Below are positions 9,458-18,596 of a stretch of DNA of 64,000 nt, one piece after another. This DNA comes from Chlorobiales bacterium Clorobi_01 (GTDB lineage Bacteria; Bacteroidota; Chlorobiia; Chlorobiales; Chlorobiaceae). The DNA lies in the NCBI GenBank assembly GCA_001602925.1, contig LUZT01000008.1, positions 29,209 to 93,208 of the forward strand, read 5' to 3'. The number at the start of each line of letters is the position of its first letter. Within the stretch, counting starts at the first letter, position 1. Made by a program: the position numbers and the translations under genes. Under the pieces are notes generated by a model that was not told where the DNA came from, ran no database searches, and saw only the letters and a program-made list of their open reading frames with translations.

Positions 9458-9901
9458 CTACCCCTTCTGGACGGTGAAGTAACGGTAACTCAGCTCCATC
9501 GTCTCGACGACGACGCTGTTTTCGTTCGCATTGAAATCGCTGACGAGCCACTTTTTCGGAATGGCGTGTACCACGTTCCAGGTTTGCAGCGGGTCGCCTT
9601 TTTCGTTCAAGAGGTTGACCGACAGGTCCGTGGGGGTGAACGTGCGGTTCTGGAAGGCGTCGGTCAGCCATTCGATGACCGACGAATCGGTCAACAGACC
9701 GCGCTTGAGCACCAGGTCGGCATATTTCGTTCTGACCGGCAGCTTGTGCTCGAAGCGGTTTTCGCCGCCCTCCTTGAAGGTTTCGAAGTCGTACTCGACC
9801 GACAGGCCGGAGACCGACTGGAAACGCGCGTCGTTCTTGTCCTGGCTGATGCCGAAGACAACCCGGAAATAGAACCCCCACGGCGGATAGTAGTCAACCA
9901 T
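9458..9901 (-). CDS. eCIS tail tube protein 2 (Afp5-like)
   Basis: A 147-residue protein of the gp19/tail-tube fold. It has the N-terminal GFYFRVVFG strand, the SVSGLSVEYDFETFKEGGE loop, and the C-terminal segment WNVVHAIPKKWLVSDFNANE that ends in the ETMELSYRYF strand. Compared with tube 1 it has a more divergent N-terminus. In Afp-type particles this paralogue (Afp5) forms the first tube ring joined to the baseplate. It lies 13 bases after tube 1. Confidence 0.88.
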   Translation of the reverse strand: MVDYYPPWGFYFRVVFGISQDKNDARFQSVSGLSVEYDFETFKEGGENRFEHKLPVRTKYADLVLKRGLLTDSSVIEWLTDAFQNRTFTPTDLSVNLLNEKGDPLQTWNVVHAIPKKWLVSDFNANENSVVVETMELSYRYFTVQKG

Positions 9902-9914
9902 CGTTTTGCCTCGT

Positions 9915-10352
9915 TCAGACCTTCATCAGTTTCAGCCCTTCGTGCGCCAGCTCGATGCTCTCGATGGCCACCTCGTTGGCGTCGGATTTCAGATCGGGTG
10001 CGGTGATCTTGACCGGAAAGCAGCGAGCAGCAGTCCATGCCGCCACAGGCGAGTGCTTTTCGTTGAGCAGCCGGATGGTGACGTCGCGGCGATTCTCGAC
10101 GCGCTCGTTGGCCACATCCTCAAGCCAGGTGTTGAAGTCGAAATCGTTCTCGAACTTGCCCCGCTTGAGCGTGATGTTGCTGTTCTTTACCATGCCCGGC
10201 ATGGCGATTTTGCTGAAGTCCTTGCTGTCGCTGTGTCGGTACTCGATCTTTTCGCGCTCCATCACCAGCCCGGTGACTTCGGTGAAGCTCAGTTTCGCGC
10301 CGCCCCAGTCAACCTGAAAGTGAAACCTTGGTATCGGATATTCCTGTGCCAT
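9915..10352 (-). CDS. eCIS main tail tube protein (Afp1-like)
   Basis: A 145-residue gp19-family tube protein. It has FHFQVDWGGAKLSFTEVTGL at the start, the KRGKFENDFDFNTWL core, and the closing strand EVAIESIELAHEGLKLMKV. Hexamers of this protein stack to make the inner tube that the sheath drives into a target. It lies 56 bases downstream of the sheath gene on the same strand. Sheath followed by tube is the most common order in this class. No effector fusion is visible. Confidence 0.9.
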   Translation of the reverse strand: MAQEYPIPRFHFQVDWGGAKLSFTEVTGLVMEREKIEYRHSDSKDFSKIAMPGMVKNSNITLKRGKFENDFDFNTWLEDVANERVENRRDVTIRLLNEKHSPVAAWTAARCFPVKITAPDLKSDANEVAIESIELAHEGLKLMKV

Positions 10353-10408
10353 AGTCGTGTGAAGTTTGTGGATTGATAAAACTGTTTATCGGCTGCTCCT
10401 GTCAACGG

Positions 10409-12481
10409 TTACGATTCGGCCATCTTGTGCGAGAAGCGCAGGATGATGAACTCGGCAGGCCTGACGGCGGCCATGCCGATTTCGATAATCATGCGTCCTT
10501 CGAGGATATCGAGCGCGGTCATCGTCTTGCCGAGACCGAGCGACACGTAGAAAGCGTGCTCAGGCTTGATGCCCTGCAGCGCGCCCTGTCGCCAGAGCAC
10601 GGTCAGGAAGTTCTCGATCATCGCCTGGATTCGCACCCAGGTGTTGGCGTCGTTGGGTTCGAAGACGAACTGTTCGGTAGCCTTTTTGACCGACTCCTCG
10701 ACGAAGTTGAAGAAGCGCCGGACGTTGACGTAACGCCACTCGTTGTCGTTGCCCGCCAGCGTGCGTGCGCCCCACACCAGCACACCCTTGCCGGTGAAGC
10801 TGCGGATGATGTTGATCGACTTGCCGGCGTTCGCGTCCACGTTGTAGTCGGCCTGCTGCTCCTGTGAAATCTTTGCGACGGGGCTGATCACCGAGTTCAG
10901 GCTGACGTTTGCCGGAGCTTTCCAGACGCCGCGATCCGAGTCAACAGCCGCGTACACACCAGCAATCGCGCCCGAAGGCGGAAGCTGGTTGAGCGACTCG
11001 ATTGCCTTGCTCACGAGGCTCTTGTAGGTGCCGAAGCCGCTGAGCAGGGCGTCGTTGAACTTTTTTTCGTACTCCGCAGCCGAGCTTTCGGCGAAGCGGA
11101 AGAGCGCGATGATCGAGCTGGCAGCCTGCACGGCGGCGTTCTTGGCAATGTCGGCAGCCTCTTTGTCCGTTGTTGCGGCTCCGTATTTGGCCGAGACTGC
11201 CGGATCGGTGCAAGAGGTAAACGGGGTGGCGCTGTAATCGAGGAGCGCTATGGCTTTGCCGAGATCGGTTGACGGGGTAGAGGGGGCGTCCGAAAACAGT
11301 TTGATTTTTACATTTTCCGGGTCGGGCGTATCATCGTCAGGTTCCACGGGCATTCCCGTCGTGGCCAGGTAATTGTAGTGCGCGGCGAGCACGTCAAAGA
11401 CAGAGCTTTTCAGCCTGGAGCTGCCGAGGTACTGCGAGATGTCCTTTTTGAGAATAAAGTCTTTGGTCTCCGGAACCGACGGATCGGGCGAGGCGCTGAC
11501 GATTGTCGGGAGACCATCGATCATATTGCTCACGTCGGCTACGATTCCGGCGAGCAGGTCGTAGATGGCCTGCAAAGGGGCTTCCAGAGCCGCAAGCGTT
11601 GTCGCCGACGAAGCGTTGTAGTCGTCCGAAAGCTTTTTAAGCTGATCCACCCAGGTTTTGCCCGCGCCCGCGGCGGCAGTTTCGGCGGCATCGAGCGCAT
11701 CGACCGCGTTCTGCGCTTCGGCGACATCGGAGAGCATCTGAAGGATCGAGGCGTCACTGGTCAGGCTTGTTGCCGGAACGTTCGCGCCTGCGGCGTTGTC
11801 GCGCTTGAGCGTGAGGTCACGGAAGTAGAAGTAGCGGGGGAGACTGGTGTTGATCCAGGGTCCGTAAGCTGCGCCGTACTTGAGGTTGTTGATGCCGATG
11901 TTGTCGCGGAGTTTCTGGACGTCCGCGCTGAAATCGTCCGATTTGACCGTGTCGCAGACCGTCACTCTGTCCTGAAGCTTGTTGCATTGCGAGAGCGCGG
12001 CGACCTGCACGTCATGCAGCCCGTTGCCGGACAGGTTCACGGCGTCGGGAAAGAGCAGGATGGTCGGCTCGTCCTCGTTCCCGACCGCTTCGAGGCCGTC
12101 GAGGAAGGCCTGTTTGTCGAGGCTGTCGCTGTAGCTGCCGATCGAGACGATGTAGCAGTTGCCTCCGCCGTTGGCGTAGAACATTCTCAGGCTGTCGTAC
12201 AGAAGGCGTCCGCCGGTGGAGGATTGTCCACAGCCCGCGTAGTTGTTGTTCGCGTCGAGATAGACCTCGATCTCCTGAGAAGGCCCCTCGCCGAAAAGCT
12301 CAACGTATTCGGCGATGGATTCGATCTTCGTCGGCTTGTTGGTCAGCGATTCGCCTTTTTTGAGCGCCTTTTCGGTGTAGCCGATAAAGGCCGGAATCGC
12401 CGTTGCCACAGGTGCAATCGAAGGTGGGAACTTCGGGATCTCTTCGATATAGACGCCGGGTGTCTTGTACATTGTTGCCAT
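10409..12481 (-). CDS. Contractile tail sheath protein with large insertion
   Basis: A 690-residue protein. Its N-terminus (MYKTPGVYIEEIPKFPPSIA followed by PVATAIPAFIGYTE) and C-terminus (GVLVWGARTLAGNDNEWRYV through VRPAEFIILRFSHKMAES) are classic phage-tail-sheath FI ends. These strands interlock neighbouring subunits. Between roughly residues 235 and 530 lies an insertion rich in Ala, Asp and Ser with helical character, which is absent from ordinary eCIS sheaths of about 350-500 residues. By sheath geometry it should decorate the particle surface. Only one sheath gene is present, whereas Afp itself has three. The start is the ATG at 12479-12481. Confidence 0.93.
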   Translation of the reverse strand: MATMYKTPGVYIEEIPKFPPSIAPVATAIPAFIGYTEKALKKGESLTNKPTKIESIAEYVELFGEGPSQEIEVYLDANNNYAGCGQSSTGGRLLYDSLRMFYANGGGNCYIVSIGSYSDSLDKQAFLDGLEAVGNEDEPTILLFPDAVNLSGNGLHDVQVAALSQCNKLQDRVTVCDTVKSDDFSADVQKLRDNIGINNLKYGAAYGPWINTSLPRYFYFRDLTLKRDNAAGANVPATSLTSDASILQMLSDVAEAQNAVDALDAAETAAAGAGKTWVDQLKKLSDDYNASSATTLAALEAPLQAIYDLLAGIVADVSNMIDGLPTIVSASPDPSVPETKDFILKKDISQYLGSSRLKSSVFDVLAAHYNYLATTGMPVEPDDDTPDPENVKIKLFSDAPSTPSTDLGKAIALLDYSATPFTSCTDPAVSAKYGAATTDKEAADIAKNAAVQAASSIIALFRFAESSAAEYEKKFNDALLSGFGTYKSLVSKAIESLNQLPPSGAIAGVYAAVDSDRGVWKAPANVSLNSVISPVAKISQEQQADYNVDANAGKSINIIRSFTGKGVLVWGARTLAGNDNEWRYVNVRRFFNFVEESVKKATEQFVFEPNDANTWVRIQAMIENFLTVLWRQGALQGIKPEHAFYVSLGLGKTMTALDILEGRMIIEIGMAAVRPAEFIILRFSHKMAES

Positions 12482-12509
12482 GATGTATCCCGTTTAGGTT
12501 GAGGTTGGG

Positions 12510-13523
12510 TCAGATAAATATTTCCGAAACAATTTTTGATATGGCGGTTCCGGTCAGTTCGGTCCTGACCATTTCTACGGAGGGTTTTGGCCCGGTCGAA
12601 CCGGACGCATTGCCGTAATATGTCACGGGCTGCGGTTCGGTCGAGAGGCTTTCGGTGCCGTCACGACCGATCCACTTCCACCAGGTGTGGCGGTTTTTGA
12701 AGCGCACCTCGTAAACCGGGTATTTCGCGAGTGACTTGCCATTGATGTCGATAAAACTGAATTCATCGTTGTTGCCGCGTGTTGCTGCGAGGCTGATGAG
12801 CGCGAAGAGGTCTCCTGGCAGATCATCGTCAAGCAGGATGCCTCTCGATGGCGCATCCGTCACGCCCTCTGGTGGCGTGATCTCCGGCACGTCGTTCTGA
12901 TTGGCAAAAACCGGCATCGAACTGACGTCGCTGTCGAGTGTCTGGGTGGCCGGATCGCCGCCGGTCTGGTCAGCCGTAAGCTGGCAGAGCGCACCGCTCT
13001 CTTCGAAAATTGCCTCGATTTTGTCTCCGGCATCGAGCGGCTCGATCTCTCGTGACAGAAAGAGCCATTTGCTTTCGCTGCCGCCCCTCGAAGCCCCGGT
13101 AAGGTTGCTGAACACCGGCACGTTTTCTTTGAAGCGGTAGCGGGTGCTCCTGTCGGCGGAGTAGCATTCACGGATCGCTTGCGGCGGCAAGGTGAGCGCC
13201 GTGTAGTTGAAAAACTCCGGGTCGATGACGGCAAGGCCCCACTTCAGCATGGTATCCAAAGGCAGAACCGCGTCGTCGGGCGCGGCTACGATGAAGCCGG
13301 TTCTCGTCTTTCGCCAGATGGCTCGATACGCCTTCAAGGTCTTTTCGGTCGCTGCCGTCGGCTTGATGGAGAGAAATCTTTCCACGTCATACGCCAGAAG
13401 ATTGCGCTCCTTCTTCTCGTCAGAGAGGCGGTCGAACAGCGTCGCACCGTCGTCCAGCCAGTAGTGGTGGAAGATGCGCACCTCGAAGAGTTTTCGGTAT
13501 GTGTTTTCGGTTCGCTCAGCCAT
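12510..13523 (-). CDS. Conserved eCIS-associated protein of unknown function
   Basis: A protein of 337 residues starting MAERTENTYRKLFEVRIFHH. I placed the start at the ATG at 13521-13523, 7 bases after the cap gene stop. The frame is open upstream, but starting there would overlap the cap gene. I see no named domain. The N-terminus has YWLDDGATLFDRLSDEKKE and LLAYDVERFLSIKPT, and the C-terminal half is beta-rich with WWKWIGRDG. Its fixed place between cap and sheath suggests a structural or assembly role in the particle. That is inference from context only. Confidence 0.75.
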   Translation of the reverse strand: MAERTENTYRKLFEVRIFHHYWLDDGATLFDRLSDEKKERNLLAYDVERFLSIKPTAATEKTLKAYRAIWRKTRTGFIVAAPDDAVLPLDTMLKWGLAVIDPEFFNYTALTLPPQAIRECYSADRSTRYRFKENVPVFSNLTGASRGGSESKWLFLSREIEPLDAGDKIEAIFEESGALCQLTADQTGGDPATQTLDSDVSSMPVFANQNDVPEITPPEGVTDAPSRGILLDDDLPGDLFALISLAATRGNNDEFSFIDINGKSLAKYPVYEVRFKNRHTWWKWIGRDGTESLSTEPQPVTYYGNASGSTGPKPSVEMVRTELTGTAISKIVSEIFI

Positions 13524-13530
13524 GACCGCT

Positions 13531-14148
13531 TCAGAGTTTATGGCTGATTTCGGTGACGATCTCTCTAACGAGGCTGCCTTCCTTCGGGCGTCCACGGAAC
13601 TTCAGGTCGAGCATGCGCATCCAGTAGATGACGAAGGGATACTGTTTGCCGCCGAGGGTTCCCCAGAGGTGGTTGACCTCCTCCATTGAAGGGGAGTGGA
13701 GATCGAAAATCAGTTTGAATGATTCAAGGCAATCGATGTCGTTGGTTGGCGCATTGCCGGTGATCGAGGCGGGTTTGACGTTGTCCTGGGTGAAGACGTT
13801 CCGGAACTGGAAAAATCGCAATACTCTGGAGAGCATTAAAAGGCCGTTAGAGTAGTTCGCGTGAGGCGCGATGACCAGAATCTGGAAGTTCAGGAAAACC
13901 GGCGGATTTTCATACAGCGCTTTCAGGTTGGTCTCGTCGCGCCGGTAATTCGGCTGGTTCTTGAGCGTTTTTTCCTCCCTGACATTGATGAGGGAAAAAA
14001 TCACCGAATCCCTCGAAATGCCGTTGTTCGATGTATCGAAACCGTCGGATGGATTGCCCAGTTGCGCAATGTCCGTATTCATCTCATACGCATCTTTCAG
14101 ATGCGAGTTCAGTTCGTTGACCACGATTGTCAGGGCATGGGAAATCAT
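13531..14148 (-). CDS. DUF4255 cap/terminator protein (Afp16-like)
   Basis: A 205-residue protein. It shows the DUF4255 (Pvc16) layout: MISHALTIVVNELNSHL at the start, ISLINVREEKTLKN-like text near residue 50 (here FSLINVREEKTLKN), then PPVFLNFQILVIAPHANY, and YPFVIYWMRMLDLKF near the end. Pvc16/Afp16 closes the tip of the sheath-tube complex and stops polymerisation. It is the first gene of the visible operon, and the promoter should lie in 14149-14450. Its position next to the sheath is standard. Confidence 0.88.
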   Translation of the reverse strand: MISHALTIVVNELNSHLKDAYEMNTDIAQLGNPSDGFDTSNNGISRDSVIFSLINVREEKTLKNQPNYRRDETNLKALYENPPVFLNFQILVIAPHANYSNGLLMLSRVLRFFQFRNVFTQDNVKPASITGNAPTNDIDCLESFKLIFDLHSPSMEEVNHLWGTLGGKQYPFVIYWMRMLDLKFRGRPKEGSLVREIVTEISHKL

Positions 14149-14624
14149 CGGTCATCGGTTGTTTTGCGGTTGGGGCATGCCTGTGCAGCATCTTTTTTGC
14201 TTTGGCTGCCAGGGAAAAAGTTTCAAGCCGGCTGTTCTTTCTATGGTCAGGTTTGACTTTGTTTTCAGCGCTGAACTCCACGAAATCGCGAGGAGAAGAA
14301 AAAACGGTTATTGCCGGTGCCTTATCTGACAGAGATGCCAGATGACGTACACTCGACAAATGGCAAGCTATTTCAAAACAACATTGGACTGCTAGCCTGC
14401 GTGATGGTGCCATAGCGGACGCCTGCCAGAGGGGAAGTATCCTGACGCCATATATGTTTAAAATCTACCAATATTTACGTGTGGCTCAAAATTAAAAAAC
14501 CGGGCTGAAGTCCGGTTTTCTATGTAAAGTATAGGTTTTTGAGGGGCTTTGTTTGTGTGTTTTGTGTATATGGTCAGGTTTTTTGAAGAAATATTTCAGC
14601 GAAATACCACGGGAGGCATTAGCC
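14149..14624. other. Intergenic region upstream of the eCIS operon
   Basis: This stretch holds no credible gene. Short frames here lack recognisable motifs and a clear ribosome-binding site. It should contain the eCIS promoter on the minus strand and the 3' end of the trmH transcript, whose terminator-like hairpin is listed separately. The sequence around 14440-14500 is clearly more AT-rich than its neighbours. Confidence 0.55.
14496..14519 (-). terminator. Bidirectional hairpin terminator
   Basis: AAAACCGG (14496-14503) and CCGGTTTT (14512-14519) pair over an 8-base loop. A-rich sequence on the left gives a U-tract for minus-strand transcripts, and T-rich sequence on the right serves the other direction. 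It lies 105 bases after the TrmH stop and upstream of the eCIS operon, so it should insulate the two. Confidence 0.7.
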
Positions 14625-15275
14625 TCACTCCGTGAATGCGCCGTTTTCGTCGAGTTTCGGGTATGGTTTACCTTGATCGCGGAGCACGGCGGCAAGGCGT
14701 GGATAGGTGTACTCGAAGAGCAGACGTTCGAAGTCGGAGTCGCTGAAGTGGCGTGTGTCGTACAATCCGGCGGCCTGCCGCTGGCGTTGTGCTTCGAAAA
14801 GAATGAGCGCGGCGGCGACCGAGACGTTCAGCGACTCGACCATGCCCATCATCGGGATGTAGATGAAGTTGTCGGCGAGGCCGAGCGCCTCCTGCGATGG
14901 CCCTTTCAGCTCTTCGCCCATGACGATGGCTGTTGGGTGGGTGTAGTCTATAGAGCGGAAATCGACCGCCTCCGGGCAGTAGTGGGCTACGAGAATCTGC
15001 ATTCCCGACTGCCGGAGCTGCTCGCCGACCGGTACAATCGATTCGTTAAGGCGTACCTTGAGCCAGCGGCTTGCGCCCGCTGCTGTGTGCTGCTTGGTCT
15101 TGATCGAGGAGCGGTAGGAGATAGCGTGCACCTGGTGGATGCCGACCGCGTCGCAGCTCCGGATGATGGCGGCCAGGTTGTGCGGCTTGTTGACGTTGTC
15201 CATGACCAGCGTCATGTCGGTTTGCCGCTTTTCGAGCAGCTCGCGGATTTTCCGGAATCGTTCAGGTGAGACCAA
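14625..15275 (-). CDS. trmH: tRNA/rRNA 2'-O-methyltransferase, TrmH (SpoU) family
   Basis: A SPOUT-fold methyltransferase. Visible motifs are NVNKPHNLAAIIRSCDAVG (motif 1, with the N and R used in catalysis), PTAIVMGEELKGPSQEAL (motif 2) and IPMMGMVESLNVSVAAALIL (motif 3, knot and SAM loop). This pattern is closest to TrmH, which methylates G18 of tRNA. I chose the TTG at 15273-15275 because homology begins at VSPERFRKIRELLEKRQ and gives 216 residues, near the usual length. The frame stays open for 88 more codons, but that stretch looks non-coding. The start is therefore uncertain. Confidence 0.85.
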   Translation of the reverse strand: MVSPERFRKIRELLEKRQTDMTLVMDNVNKPHNLAAIIRSCDAVGIHQVHAISYRSSIKTKQHTAAGASRWLKVRLNESIVPVGEQLRQSGMQILVAHYCPEAVDFRSIDYTHPTAIVMGEELKGPSQEALGLADNFIYIPMMGMVESLNVSVAAALILFEAQRQRQAAGLYDTRHFSDSDFERLLFEYTYPRLAAVLRDQGKPYPKLDENGAFTE

Positions 15276-15541
15276 TGCGATGAGGTTTGTTTGACGAAGC
15301 CTTGCTTGAGGTATTCTGAAAAGAAAGTCATTTTTCGTTAAATCTTCAATCAGGCATCCATGAATGGCATATCCTCTGCAAGACGAGGTAAATGCAATTC
15401 TTAAAAGTATATTCGGTTTTAGGAAAAGAGGTTGTGGCTCGTGAAAAGCTGGTCGAGAACCTTTGAGTGGCGTGTTCTGTTGTATCGGTAGACGGTACTC
15501 ATCCGTCTGAAAAATGTGTCTGTAACCATGAGTTTTCATCA

Positions 15542-16615
15542 GTGAGTCTGCATCAGAAGAAACATCCCCATCTTGAAAAACTGCTTGAAACGTCGAGGCC
15601 CGTAAGGCTTGACAGTTCGTCCAAAGTGCTGATTCTGAGCGATCTGCACATGGGTAACGGCGGGCGGCGTGACGAGTTCCGGCGAAACTCGGAGCTTGTT
15701 CGTTCGATGCTTCAGGACTATTACCTGCCGGGTGAGTACAGCCTTGTGCTGAACGGCGATATCGAGGAGCTCTTCAAGTTTTCGGTCGAAGATATAACCA
15801 AGGTATGGGGCCATATCTACGATCTGTTTCTGCAATTCGAGAAAAACGGGTTTTTCTGGAAGACCTACGGCAATCACGACTCCGATCTTTTCGAGGAGCG
15901 GAATTACCCGCTTTCGAAGCATCTGCTCGAATCGATCAGGTTCCAGTACGAGGAGGAGGTGATGCTGCTTTTTCACGGCCACCAGGCCTCTATTCTGCTC
16001 TGGGAGACCTACCCGCTCGTCAGCCGCGCGGTTGTTCTGTTCCTGCGATACGTAGCCAAGCCAATCGGCATTCGCAACTTTTCGACAGCCTACAACAGCC
16101 GTCGCAGGTTCGCCATCGAAAAATCGATCTACGAATTTTCGAACCAGGCCAAAATCGTCTCGATCATCGGTCACACCCATCGCCCGCTGTTTGAGTCGCT
16201 CTCGAAGGTCGATCATCTCAACTACAAGATCGAGGAACTTTGCCGCCAGTACCCCTCAGCCCGGCCGGAGGAGCGCCTTGCCATCCAGGAGCGGATCGGC
16301 GAGCTGAAGGCGATGCTCGATGCCTGTTTCACGGAGGGCAAGAAGATCGGTCTGCGTAGCGGACGTTACAACAACATCGCCATTCCGAGCGTCTTCAACT
16401 CGGGTTGCGCCATCGGCAAGCGGGGCGTCACTGCGCTCGAAATCGACGGCGACCGCATCCGGCTGGTTTACTGGTTCAAGGAGAAGCAGGGGCGTCGCTT
16501 CGTCAGCGACCGCAACAGCGAACCGGAACAGCTCGGTGATACCGGTTTTTACCGCATCGTGCTGAACGAGGATCATCTGGATTATGTGTTCTCGCGGATC
16601 AGGCTGCTGGCTTGA
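15542..16615 (+). CDS. Calcineurin-like metallophosphoesterase, copy 1
   Basis: A protein of 357 residues from the GTG at 15542, chosen by alignment with the adjacent paralogue. An earlier in-frame start at 15467 would overlap the region upstream of trmH. Metal-binding motifs appear in order: SDLHMG, NGDIEELF, GNHD, FHGHQAS and GHTHRP, so the active site looks complete. The C-terminus ends LDYVFSRIRLLA. No signal peptide is seen, so it is cytoplasmic. The family includes UDP-diacylglucosamine hydrolases and cyclic-nucleotide or serine/threonine phosphatases; the substrate cannot be read from sequence. It is followed 135 bases later by a homologous gene, a tandem duplication. Confidence 0.85.
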   Translation: MSLHQKKHPHLEKLLETSRPVRLDSSSKVLILSDLHMGNGGRRDEFRRNSELVRSMLQDYYLPGEYSLVLNGDIEELFKFSVEDITKVWGHIYDLFLQFEKNGFFWKTYGNHDSDLFEERNYPLSKHLLESIRFQYEEEVMLLFHGHQASILLWETYPLVSRAVVLFLRYVAKPIGIRNFSTAYNSRRRFAIEKSIYEFSNQAKIVSIIGHTHRPLFESLSKVDHLNYKIEELCRQYPSARPEERLAIQERIGELKAMLDACFTEGKKIGLRSGRYNNIAIPSVFNSGCAIGKRGVTALEIDGDRIRLVYWFKEKQGRRFVSDRNSEPEQLGDTGFYRIVLNEDHLDYVFSRIRLLA

Positions 16616-16750
16616 AAAAAAGAATACGGTCCGATAAGACGGATGGAGTCTGTTCGGATGAAGAGAGTTTGCTGGAATTTTGCAAAGTGCCGATTTGAAA
16701 AGGCTTACCTTTGCTGAAGCAAACCGGTCTTTTCATCCAGCTGGCGGTAC

Positions 16751-17812
16751 ATGACGCGCTATTCCAATCTTGAACGGCTTCTGCATACCTCGGAAACGAT
16801 CGGGATTGATCGCGCCTCGCGGGTGGTGGTGTTCAGCGATCTGCATCTTGGGGATGGCGGGCGCAACGATGAATTCCTGCACAATGGTCCGCTGTTCGAG
16901 ACAGTGCTGCGCCAGCGGTACCTTGCCGATGGATTCAGCCTTGTGCTGAACGGCGATATCGAGGAGTTGTTCAAATTCGATCTCAATGCCATCGCCGCTG
17001 CCTGGGACGGGCTGTATGATCTGTGGCTGGCGTTCGGGCGGAACGGTTTCTTCCGGAAGTTGTACGGCAACCACGATCACGCTCTGCTCGATCACCACGG
17101 CTACAAGCTCGCCTCTGCTCTTGCCGAATCGCTGGCGTTGCGCTACGAAGGCCAGACGCTTCTGCTCTTTCATGGTCACCAGGCATCGCCGTTCCTGAAC
17201 GAACCCTGCTCGGTTTTCAGCCGCGCGCTCTTCTACATTCTGCGCTACCTGGCCCGCCCATTCGGCGTTCGCAACTATTCGGTCTCCTACAGCAGCCGCA
17301 AGCGCTACGCCATCGAGCGTTCGGTTTACGAATTCTCGAGCCACTTCAAGCTCATCTCGATCATCGGTCACACGCATCGTCCCCTTTTTGAATCGATGTC
17401 CAAGCTTGATTACCTGAACTACCGCCTCGAAGAGCTGTGCCGCAGCTATGCTCCGGCGGATGCTGCGCGGCAACAGGCAATCGAGATGGAAATTGCTGAG
17501 GTCAGGTTTGAGCTTGAATCGTGCTATCGGAATGGCTTCCGCAAAAGCCTGCGCAGCGGGCGCTACGACACCATCGCCATTCCGAGTATCTTCAATTCAG
17601 GCTGTTGCATCGGTAAACGCGGCATTACCGCCATTGAGATCGAAGACGGCATGATCCGTCTCGTCTACTGGACGCGCGATGTCCAGAAACATCGCTACTC
17701 CGGCGAGCGCCTGCACACCGCTGAGGAGCTTGGCAATAGCGGCATCTACCGCACTGTGTTGAATGAGGATCACCTCGATTACGTGTTTTCGAGGATCAGA
17801 CTTCTGGCGTGA
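16751..17812 (+). CDS. Calcineurin-like metallophosphoesterase, copy 2
   Basis: A 353-residue paralogue of the preceding gene, colinear along its whole length. Motifs SDLHLG, NGDIEELF, GNHD, FHGHQAS and GHTHRP are all kept, and it ends with the same LDYVFSRIRLLA. It starts at the ATG at 16751. The copies differ mainly in the region between residues 50 and 120 and in the variable linker after GHTHRP. The intergenic gap of 135 bases has no obvious terminator, so co-transcription is possible. Retention of both copies with intact active sites suggests distinct substrates or conditions. Confidence 0.85.
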   Translation: MTRYSNLERLLHTSETIGIDRASRVVVFSDLHLGDGGRNDEFLHNGPLFETVLRQRYLADGFSLVLNGDIEELFKFDLNAIAAAWDGLYDLWLAFGRNGFFRKLYGNHDHALLDHHGYKLASALAESLALRYEGQTLLLFHGHQASPFLNEPCSVFSRALFYILRYLARPFGVRNYSVSYSSRKRYAIERSVYEFSSHFKLISIIGHTHRPLFESMSKLDYLNYRLEELCRSYAPADAARQQAIEMEIAEVRFELESCYRNGFRKSLRSGRYDTIAIPSIFNSGCCIGKRGITAIEIEDGMIRLVYWTRDVQKHRYSGERLHTAEELGNSGIYRTVLNEDHLDYVFSRIRLLA

Positions 17813-17850
17813 GAAAGAATAGGTCTGACAGGATGAAGAGTTGAACATTT

Positions 17851-18594
17851 TCAACTATCAATTCTCATACTCACCTCTTCCCACAGCTTGCTGTAAGCTT
17901 GCGCGGCATTGCTTTTGGGGTGGGTGGCGTTGAGGGGGGCGCGGGTCAGGCCCATCTTTTCCACGTCCGAGCTGTAAGGGATGGTTTGCCTGAGCATCGA
18001 AGGGTGGTTCTGGAACTCTTCGGCGATTTCGCGGTGCATTGTTTTTCTTTTCTCCTCCATCGAGAAGAATCCGACGATTTTCGTGCTGTCGAGGCCGTTG
18101 TCGGTGAAAAATTCTACGAGCTGGTTGAAGGTGCGGATCGAGAGGGTCGTGGGGATGACCGGCACCAGAATCAAATCTGAAGCTCTGAACACACTCTCCG
18201 AAAGGAGCGTGAGGTTTGGCGGGCAGTCGAAGAATACGTAGCGGTACTCCTCTTCGAGCCCTTCGAGGTTTTTCGAGAGCAGCTTCTTCGGTTTTTTCGA
18301 TTCCGAAAGCTCGATGTCGAGGTTCCGGTAAGAGAGGTCTGAGGGGAGCAGATCGAGGTTCTCGAAGTCGGTCGCCTTGATGTTTTTCAGGATTTTGCTA
18401 TTGCCTTTCAGGAATTTTTCGCTGTTGTACTTGCGCGAGGCCTTGATCCGGAAGTAGAACGAGCTGGCGCCCTGGGGGTCGAGGTCGCAGATCAGCGCCG
18501 GGGTCGTTGGCGATGCGGCAAGGAACGAGAGGTTGACGGCGGCGGCTGTTTTGCCCACGCCGCCCTTGATGCTGTAAAGGGCGATGGTTTTCAT
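17851..18594 (-). CDS. ParA/MinD-family ATPase
   Basis: A 247-residue protein starting [20 protein letters not shown], with the deviant Walker A (KGGVGKT, signature lysine at residue 10), [11 protein letters not shown] (Walker A') and YVFFDCPP (Walker B). Such ATPases bind DNA as ATP dimers and position plasmids, chromosomes or protein cargo. No ParB gene or parS-like repeat array is seen nearby, which argues against chromosome partition. It starts 2 bases after the CHAD gene stop, so the two are almost certainly co-transcribed. Positioning of polyphosphate-bound CHAD cargo is an attractive but untested idea. Confidence 0.88.
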   Translation of the reverse strand: MKTIALYSIKGGVGKTAAAVNLSFLAASPTTPALICDLDPQGASSFYFRIKASRKYNSEKFLKGNSKILKNIKATDFENLDLLPSDLSYRNLDIELSESKKPKKLLSKNLEGLEEEYRYVFFDCPPNLTLLSESVFRASDLILVPVIPTTLSIRTFNQLVEFFTDNGLDSTKIVGFFSMEEKRKTMHREIAEEFQNHPSMLRQTIPYSSDVEKMGLTRAPLNATHPKSNAAQAYSKLWEEVSMRIDS

Positions 18595-18596
18595 GT

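Noticed and set aside
14084..14413. Minus-strand frame of about 109 codons upstream of the cap gene
   Set aside because: No motif and no ribosome-binding site, and it overlaps the cap gene in another frame.
15276..15541. In-frame extension that would lengthen TrmH by 88 residues
   Set aside because: Homology begins only at VSPERFRKIREL, the extra part has no family similarity, and it would fill the divergent promoter space with the phosphoesterase gene.
17851..18594. ParA gene as part of a plasmid or chromosome partition locus
   Set aside because: No parB gene or iterated parS-like site nearby, and the gene is coupled to a CHAD protein instead.
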